From an uncultured beta proteobacterium (GTDB taxonomy: Bacteria; Pseudomonadota; Gammaproteobacteria; Burkholderiales; Burkholderiaceae_C): a stretch of 5,647 nucleotides of DNA. Of the stretch, positions 1 to 5,647 are shown piece after piece. The notes below the pieces were generated by a model. The model was not told the DNA's origin and made no database searches. It saw only the letters and a program-made list of their open reading frames with translations. The translations under genes and the position numbers were made by a program. Numbering within the stretch: the stretch's first letter is position 1; the number at the start of each line of letters is the position of its first letter. The stretch lies in the NCBI GenBank assembly GCA_903834645.1, contig CAILKA010000045.1, positions 1-5,647 of the forward strand, given 5' to 3'.

Positions 1-1
1 C

Positions 2-496
2 TCAGGCACGCTGCCCACGCACCAGTGCGTGGGCATGGGCGAGGCCTTCCGGCTGGCGCGCTTGGAGATGGGCACCGAGAGCGAGCGCATCCGCATGCTG
101 CAGCAGCGCCTGCTCGCCGGGCTGCAGCCCATCGATCAGATCTTCATCAACGGGCACCTGGAGCGGCGCGTGCCGCACAACCTGAACGTCTCCTTCAACT
201 TCGTCGAGGGTGAGTCGCTCATCATGGGCGTCAAGGGCATTGCCGTCTCCTCCGGCTCGGCCTGCACCTCGGCGAGCCTGGAGCCGAGCTATGTGCTGCG
301 TGCCCTGGGCCGCAGCGACGAGCTGGCTCACTCGAGCCTGCGCATGACGATCGGCCGCTTCACGACCGAAGCCGAGATCGACTACGCCATCTCCACCCTC
401 CAGGACCGCGTCACCAAGCTGCGCGAACTCTCGCCGCTGTGGGAGATGTACCGCGACGGCATCGATCTCTCCACGATCCAGTGGACGGCCCACTGA
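2..496 (+). CDS. iscS: Cysteine desulfurase IscS, C-terminal part (5' end outside window)
   Basis: This is the last 164 residues of the PLP-dependent cysteine desulfurase that converts cysteine to alanine and supplies persulfide sulfur to IscU in the cytoplasm. The frame is open from the window edge to TGA at 494-496. Counting back from the C-terminus, the fragment aligns with E. coli IscS residues 241-404 without an apparent length change. The catalytic loop SSGSACTSASLEPSYVLRALG is present, and its Cys (codon 263-265) falls on the position of E. coli Cys328. The family's C-terminal region, LSPLWEMY followed by a tail ending in His, is also present and normally contributes to IscU docking. 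The PLP lysine and cofactor-binding part lie upstream and cannot be checked. The gene directly precedes iscU, as in standard isc operons. Identification is very secure; a NifS-type paralogue is unlikely given the neighbours and tail. Confidence 0.97.
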   Translation, partial: SGTLPTHQCVGMGEAFRLARLEMGTESERIRMLQQRLLAGLQPIDQIFINGHLERRVPHNLNVSFNFVEGESLIMGVKGIAVSSGSACTSASLEPSYVLRALGRSDELAHSSLRMTIGRFTTEAEIDYAISTLQDRVTKLRELSPLWEMYRDGIDLSTIQWTAH

Positions 497-573
497 GGCG
501 GCGCTCCCCGGCCCGCCTGAGGCTCCACCCCGACCCCGAACCATTCCCCGACGGACAACCCGAGTTTCGAACC

Positions 574-993
574 ATGGCATACAGCGACAAGGTCATCGAC
601 CACTACGAGAACCCCCGCAACGTCGGCTCCTTCGACAAGGGCGACGACAGCGTCGGCACGGGCATGGTGGGCGCTCCGGCCTGCGGCGACGTGATGAAGC
701 TGCAGATCAAGGTCAACCCTGCCACGGGCCTGATCGAGGATGCGCGCTTCAAGACCTACGGCTGCGGCTCGGCAATCGCGTCGAGTTCGCTCGTCACCGA
801 GTGGGTCAAGGGCAAGTCGCTGGACGAGGCCATGACGATCCGCAACACGCAGATCGCGCAGGAGCTCGCGCTGCCGCCCGTGAAGATTCACTGCTCGATC
901 CTGGCCGAGGACGCGATCAAGGCGGCCGTGCAGGACTACAAGGCCAAGCACGCCGCGCCGGCCGATACCGGCGCCGCGGCAGTCGCGCACTGA
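574..993 (+). CDS. iscU: Fe-S cluster assembly scaffold IscU
   Basis: IscU is the scaffold on which [2Fe-2S] clusters are built from IscS sulfur, iron and Fdx electrons before HscB/HscA-driven transfer. The predicted protein has 139 residues. It begins MAYSDKVIDHYENPRNVG, nearly identical to E. coli IscU, which fixes the ATG at 574 although the reading frame is open further upstream. The ligands are all visible: Cys37 and Asp39 in ACGD, Cys64 in YGCGSA, and His106-Cys107 in the HCS motif. The HscA recognition motif LPPVK is at about residues 100-104. One extra residue lies in the NPATG turn relative to E. coli, and the C-terminus carries an Ala-rich extension of about ten residues (APADTGAAAVAH), so the protein is longer than the usual 128 or so. 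There is no clear Shine-Dalgarno sequence, only GAG at 562-564. The gap to iscS is 77 bases. Confidence 0.98.
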   Translation: MAYSDKVIDHYENPRNVGSFDKGDDSVGTGMVGAPACGDVMKLQIKVNPATGLIEDARFKTYGCGSAIASSSLVTEWVKGKSLDEAMTIRNTQIAQELALPPVKIHCSILAEDAIKAAVQDYKAKHAAPADTGAAAVAH

Positions 994-1003
994 GGCTGCA
1001 CCG

Positions 1004-1327
1004 ATGGCCGTCACGCTCTCCGAGGCAGCTGCCCGCCACGTTTCGCGCTACCTGCAGCGCCGGGGGCGGGGCGTGGGTGTGCGCCTGGGTGTGAAGACGA
1101 CCGGCTGCTCGGGCCTGGCCTACAAGCTCGAGTACGCCGACGACCTGGCGCCCGAGGACATCGTGTTCGAGGATCACGGGGTGAAGGTGCTCGTCGATCC
1201 CAAGAGCCTGCCCTACCTCGACGGGACCGAGCTCGACTATGTGCGCGAGGGGCTCAACGAGGGCTTCAAGTTCCACAACCCGCGCGAGAAGGATCGCTGC
1301 GGCTGCGGAGAATCCTTCCGAGTCTGA
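1004..1327 (+). CDS. iscA: A-type Fe-S carrier protein IscA
   Basis: IscA is an A-type carrier that accepts Fe-S clusters or iron and passes them to apo-targets, particularly in [4Fe-4S] maturation. The protein is 107 residues, the same length as E. coli IscA. It carries the three invariant cysteines of the family: Cys35 in TTGCSGLAY, and Cys99 and Cys101 in the C-terminal CGCGESF motif. The conserved stretches PEDIVFEDHGVKV and GLNEGFKFHNP are also present. The ATG lies 10 bases after the iscU stop. A GAGG overlapping the iscU stop region (992-995) sits 8 bases upstream and is a plausible ribosome binding site, so iscU and iscA are probably translated from one message. The related carriers ErpA and SufA are less likely because of the isc context and close match to IscA. 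Confidence 0.97.
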   Translation: MAVTLSEAAARHVSRYLQRRGRGVGVRLGVKTTGCSGLAYKLEYADDLAPEDIVFEDHGVKVLVDPKSLPYLDGTELDYVREGLNEGFKFHNPREKDRCGCGESFRV

Positions 1328-1344
1328 ACAGCGCCGTCTCTGCG

Positions 1345-1376
1345 GCGAAAGGCGCGGCCCCGGCCGCGCCTTTCGC
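1345..1376. terminator. Perfect 15-base inverted repeat; possible terminator or attenuator after iscA
   Basis: The arms at 1345-1359 and 1362-1376 (GCGAAAGGCGCGGCC and its exact reverse complement) are separated by two bases, giving a stem of about 14 pairs with a four-base loop, nearly all G-C in the core. It begins 17 bases after the iscA stop. AAA lies on the left arm and TTT on the right arm, as in many compact or bidirectional terminators, but the bases that follow (TTCCTCGG) contain no real T-run. It could therefore be a partial terminator between iscSUA and the downstream genes, or an RNA-stabilising 3' structure. The structure is seen directly; its function is inferred. Confidence 0.55.
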
Positions 1377-1430
1377 TTCCTCGGCCCGCCGCCCGAACGC
1401 CCGCCGCCTGCAGCCTCCTCGCCCACGCGC

Positions 1431-1943
1431 ATGCTCACCACCTTCGTCATCGCGCCCGAGCGACCGGATCACCCGGAGGTGGCCGCTCTGCTGGCCGAGC
1501 TCGACCGCTACCTGGCGAGCCTGTACCCGCCGGAGGCCAACCACATCCTGGACCTGCACGCCCTGGCGGCTCCGGAGGTCAGCTTCTACGCCGCGCGCCT
1601 GGACGGGCGCATGGCCGGCTGTGCGGCCGTGCGTCGCCAGTCTGGCGAGGCGGCCACGCAAGGTGAGGCCTACGGCGAGGTCAAGCGAATGATGGTGCGG
1701 CCGGACTGCCGCGGCCGAGGCATCGGGGCGTCGTTGCTGCGCACGCTCGAGCGCCGGCTGCGCGAGCAGCGCATCGGCCTGGCGCTGCTCGAGACGGGCC
1801 GCACGCAGCACGAGGCGGTGCGCCTGTACGAGGCGGCCGGCTACCGGCCGCGTGAGGCCTTCGGTGGCTACCCCGACAACGGCCTGTCGGCCTTCTACGC
1901 CAAGCGCCTGGACCTCTCCGCTCAAGGGGAAGCCGCCGCGTGA
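1431..1943 (+). CDS. GNAT-family N-acetyltransferase, substrate unknown
   Basis: This encodes a 170-residue protein with the single-domain GNAT fold signature, expected to move an acetyl group from acetyl-CoA to an unknown amine. Motif A is clear: beta-4 VKRMMVRP (about 84-91) followed by the CoA pyrophosphate loop CRGRGIG (93-99) and helix ASLLRTLE. Motif B is also recognisable as LLETGRTQHEAVRLYEAAGY (119-138), with a C-terminal GGYPDN...SAFYAKRL strand region. The N-terminal LYPPEANHILDLHAL segment (31-45) is typical of a widespread uncharacterised GNAT group. The frame is open upstream into iscA, but the ATG at 1431 gives the usual N-terminus for this group and lies beyond the hairpin. 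There is no Shine-Dalgarno sequence in front of it. The gene is not a standard isc component, yet it sits between iscA and hscB and its stop overlaps the hscB start. Codon use resembles that of its neighbours, so there is no sign of recent transfer. Function within Fe-S assembly is not supported by the sequence itself. Confidence 0.9.
   Translation: MLTTFVIAPERPDHPEVAALLAELDRYLASLYPPEANHILDLHALAAPEVSFYAARLDGRMAGCAAVRRQSGEAATQGEAYGEVKRMMVRPDCRGRGIGASLLRTLERRLREQRIGLALLETGRTQHEAVRLYEAAGYRPREAFGGYPDNGLSAFYAKRLDLSAQGEAAA
1925..1932 (+). promoter_or_regulatory. Ribosome binding site for hscB
   Basis: The purine run AGGGGAAG lies inside the end of the GNAT coding sequence and stops 7 bases before the GTG at 1940. 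It is the strongest Shine-Dalgarno-like match in the window and supports that GTG as the hscB start. Together with the four-base GTGA overlap it suggests translational coupling between the two genes. Confidence 0.7.
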
Positions 1944-2467
1944 AGCTCGAGGACGACGACTTCGTGCTGTTCGATCTGCCGCGCGCCTTCGCGCTCGACC
2001 GGGCGGAGCTCGATGCACGCTGGCGCGCGCTGCAGTCCCAGGTGCACCCTGACCGCTTTGTCGCAGAGGGCACCGCGGCACAGCGCGTGGCTGCGCAGTG
2101 GGCGATGCGCGTGAATGAGGCCTACCGGCGTCTGCGCGACCCCGTCTCGCGAGCGGCCTACCTGTGCGGGTTGCGCGGCGTGCCGGTGCAAGGCGAGGGC
2201 AGTGCGGCAATGCCGCCCGGCTTTCTCATCCAGCAGATGGAATGGCGCGAGCAGCTCGACGAGGCCGATGGTGCGGCTGCGCTGCGTGCGCTGGATGAAG
2301 AGGCCTCTGCCACGCAGGTCGAAGCCCTGGAGCGCCTGGCCCGTGAGCTCGACGGCCCGGACGCTCCTGGCACCACCGCCGCGGCGGCGGCCACGGTGCG
2401 CGCCCTCATGTTCGTGCGCCGCTTCCGCGAGGACCTCGCCCGCCGGCTCGAGCCCTTCGACGCCTGA
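1940..2467 (+). CDS. hscB: Fe-S co-chaperone HscB (J-domain protein)
   Basis: HscB is the dedicated J-protein that binds IscU, delivers it to HscA and stimulates HscA ATPase activity. The predicted protein has 175 residues, close to the E. coli length of 171. The N-terminal J domain spans about residues 4-77 with the diagnostic HPD motif at 36-38 (QVHPDRF) and the helix NEAYRRLRDPVSRAAYL. The C-terminal helical domain, which binds IscU, contains FLIQQMEWREQL at about 95-106 and ends with a FVRRFREDLARRLEPF helix. An Ala-rich segment interrupts it at about 149-157. The start is taken as GTG at 1940, overlapping the preceding TGA as GTGA and preceded by AGGGGAAG. No in-frame ATG would preserve the J domain. 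There is no zinc-binding N-terminal extension. The gene precedes hscA, as expected. Confidence 0.96.
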   Translation: MKLEDDDFVLFDLPRAFALDRAELDARWRALQSQVHPDRFVAEGTAAQRVAAQWAMRVNEAYRRLRDPVSRAAYLCGLRGVPVQGEGSAAMPPGFLIQQMEWREQLDEADGAAALRALDEEASATQVEALERLARELDGPDAPGTTAAAAATVRALMFVRRFREDLARRLEPFDA

Positions 2468-2516
2468 AGGCCTCGCTGCCCCGTCCTCGTCTTCCATCCG
2501 TACCGACCCGACCCCC

Positions 2517-4373
<1,857 letters not shown>

Positions 4374-4378
4374 GTCCC

Positions 4379-4717
4379 ATGCCCGTCATCCGCATCCTTC
4401 CGCACGCCGAGTACTGCCCCGAAGGCGCCACCGTGCAGGCCCCGCGGGGGGTGTCCGTCTGCGAGGCGCTGCTCGAGAACGGCATCGAGATCGAGCACGC
4501 CTGCGAAATGAGCTGCGCCTGCACCACGTGCCACGTGGTGGTCAAGGAGGGCTTCGAGTCGCTCGGCGAGATGGACGAGGCCGAGGAGGACCTGCTCGAC
4601 CGCGCCTGGGGCCTGACGCCCACTTCCCGCCTGTCCTGCCAGGCGATCCTGTCGGATCGCGACGTGACGATCGAGATCCCGAAGTACTCGATCAACCACG
4701 CCCGCGAGAAGCACTGA
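4379..4717 (+). CDS. fdx: [2Fe-2S] ferredoxin, ISC type
   Basis: This is the adrenodoxin-like ferredoxin of the ISC system, which supplies electrons for cluster formation on IscU. It has 112 residues, against 111 in E. coli. The [2Fe-2S] ligands are Cys42, Cys48, Cys51 and Cys87, in HACEMSCACTTCH and RLSCQA. Cys46 is the additional non-ligand cysteine also found in the E. coli protein. An acidic segment (about 64-71, EMDEAEED) fits the family's docking surface, and the C-terminus INHAREKH is family-typical. The ATG is five bases after the hscA stop. GAAGAGG at 4362-4368, within the end of hscA, is a reasonable ribosome binding site, so the two genes are tightly linked. A plant-type ferredoxin is excluded by ligand spacing and by the match to E. 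coli Fdx. Confidence 0.97.
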   Translation: MPVIRILPHAEYCPEGATVQAPRGVSVCEALLENGIEIEHACEMSCACTTCHVVVKEGFESLGEMDEAEEDLLDRAWGLTPTSRLSCQAILSDRDVTIEIPKYSINHAREKH

Positions 4718-4775
4718 GCGCCCGGGCGGGCCGCGCCTTGCCGCACTGCACCTCCCGTATCGAGAGCCGCTTCCC

Positions 4776-5647
4776 ATGATCGTGCTGGGCGTCGAGTCTT
4801 CGTGCGACGAGACGGGTGTGGCGCTCGTCGAGGCCGGGCCGGACGGGCTCCTGCGGCTCAGGGCGGATGCGCTGCACAGCCAGGCGCGCATGCATGCGGA
4901 GTATGGAGGTGTGGTGCCCGAGCTGGCCTCGCGCGATCACATCCGCCGCATCGTGCCCCTGACGCGCCAGGCGCTGCAGGAGGCCGGCCTGGAGGCGCAG
5001 GCCATCGATCTCGTGGCGTGGACACGCGGGCCCGGCCTGGCTGGTGCGCTGCTGGTGGGGGCGGGCTTTGCCGCCGCGCTGGCCGCCGCGCTCGACCGCC
5101 CGGCGCTCGGTGTGCACCACCTGGAGGGGCATCTTCTGTCTCCCTTCCTGTCTGCCGATCCGCCCCAGTTCCCGTTCGTGGCGCTGCTGGTCTCGGGAGG
5201 CCACACGCAGCTCATGCGCGTGGACGGAGTGGGGCGCTACGTCCTGCTGGGCGAGACCATCGACGACGCAGCCGGCGAGGCATTCGACAAGACCGCCAAG
5301 CTGATGGGCCTGGGCTATCCCGGTGGCCCGGCCCTCGCGCGCCTGGCCGAGACCGGCAACCCCCGAGCCTTCGCGCTGCCGCGCCCGCTGCTGCACAGCG
5401 GGGCGCCCGACTTCTCGTTTGCGGGACTGAAGACGGCAGTGCTGACGCAGCACCGCAAGCTCGGGCCCGACCCGTCTGGGCAGGCGCTGGCCGATCTGGC
5501 CGCGAGCACGCAGGCGGCCATCATCGAGGTGCTGGTGGCCAAGTCGAAGCTCGCGCTCGTGCACACGGGCCTCAAGCGCCTGGTGGTGGCCGGCGGCGTG
5601 GGTGCCAACATCGAGCTGCGGCGCCAGCTCGATGCGGCCTGTGCGAC
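4776..5647 (+). CDS. tsaD: tRNA threonylcarbamoyladenosine synthase subunit TsaD, truncated by window end
   Basis: TsaD (formerly Gcp/YgjD) is the catalytic subunit that, with TsaB and TsaE, transfers the threonylcarbamoyl group from threonylcarbamoyl-AMP to A37 of ANN-decoding tRNAs. About 290 codons are visible, against 337 residues in E. coli, and the frame has no stop before the window edge. The ASKHA-fold signatures are present: N-terminal GVESSCDETGVAL (5-17), YGGVVPELASRDH (43-55), the metal-binding HxxxH as His115 and His119 in HHLEGH, then LLVSGGHTQL, IDDAAGEAFDKTAKLMGL, DFSFAGLKT and AGGVGAN. The distal metal-binding Asp should lie beyond the window. The ATG at 4776 gives the usual N-terminus, with GAGAG at 4762-4766 as a weak ribosome binding site. 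The gene lies 58 bases after fdx on the same strand, so it may be co-transcribed. It is not a known ISC component. Confidence 0.97.
   Translation, partial: MIVLGVESSCDETGVALVEAGPDGLLRLRADALHSQARMHAEYGGVVPELASRDHIRRIVPLTRQALQEAGLEAQAIDLVAWTRGPGLAGALLVGAGFAAALAAALDRPALGVHHLEGHLLSPFLSADPPQFPFVALLVSGGHTQLMRVDGVGRYVLLGETIDDAAGEAFDKTAKLMGLGYPGGPALARLAETGNPRAFALPRPLLHSGAPDFSFAGLKTAVLTQHRKLGPDPSGQALADLAASTQAAIIEVLVAKSKLALVHTGLKRLVVAGGVGANIELRRQLDAACA

Noticed and set aside
491..497. The string CACTGAG at the ends of iscS, iscU and fdx (also 988-994 and 4712-4718)
   Set aside because: It reflects a C-terminal His codon followed by TGA and a G. IscS and Fdx normally end in His, so this is protein-level similarity plus chance and not a DNA element.
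496..518. Short hairpin after iscS (AGGCGG at 496-501 with CCGCCT at 513-518)
   Set aside because: It has only six pairs and an 11-base loop with no T-run, and such structures arise often by chance in DNA this GC-rich.
1239..1430. Extended N-terminus for the GNAT protein starting inside iscA
   Set aside because: The frame is open, but the added 64 residues come from the out-of-frame end of iscA and the hairpin. They have no GNAT similarity, and the family N-terminus fits ATG 1431.
4719..4728. Palindrome CGCCCGGGCG just after fdx
   Set aside because: It is a simple 10-base GC palindrome with no loop or T-run, so it cannot form a useful terminator hairpin and is expected by chance.

Overview
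The window is a stretch of the housekeeping iron-sulfur cluster (isc) operon on the + strand of a very GC-rich bacterium, followed by the start of tsaD. All eight genes point the same way. Protein matches (HscA starting MALLQISEPG, IscU with LPPVK, IscA with its CGCGESF tail) and the near-exclusive use of G or C at third codon positions suggest a proteobacterium, most likely a betaproteobacterium of the Burkholderiales. The order is inferred from general resemblance, not from a search.

Layout: 2-496 is the C-terminal 164 residues of the cysteine desulfurase IscS. iscU (574-993) encodes the scaffold and iscA (1004-1327) the A-type carrier. A 103-base gap follows with a perfect 15-base inverted repeat (1345-1376). 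An unexpected GNAT-family acetyltransferase gene (1431-1943) comes next and overlaps the start of hscB (1940-2467) by four bases. After these come hscA (2517-4373), fdx (4379-4717) and tsaD (4776 to the window edge, truncated). No stretch over about 105 bases lacks a gene, and I see no RNA gene, CRISPR array or mobile element.

How the genes work together: IscS takes sulfur from cysteine and passes it as persulfide to IscU, where the cluster is built with electrons from the ferredoxin Fdx. The J-protein HscB delivers loaded IscU to the Hsp70-type chaperone HscA, which recognises LPPVK on IscU and drives cluster release to carriers such as IscA. TsaD belongs to a different process, t6A tRNA modification.

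The proteins are conventional. The points worth a second look are the arrangement: a GNAT gene inside the operon and apparently translationally coupled to hscB, a strong hairpin separating iscSUA from the chaperone genes, and the absence of iscX between fdx and tsaD. I did not find evidence for a wholly new system.
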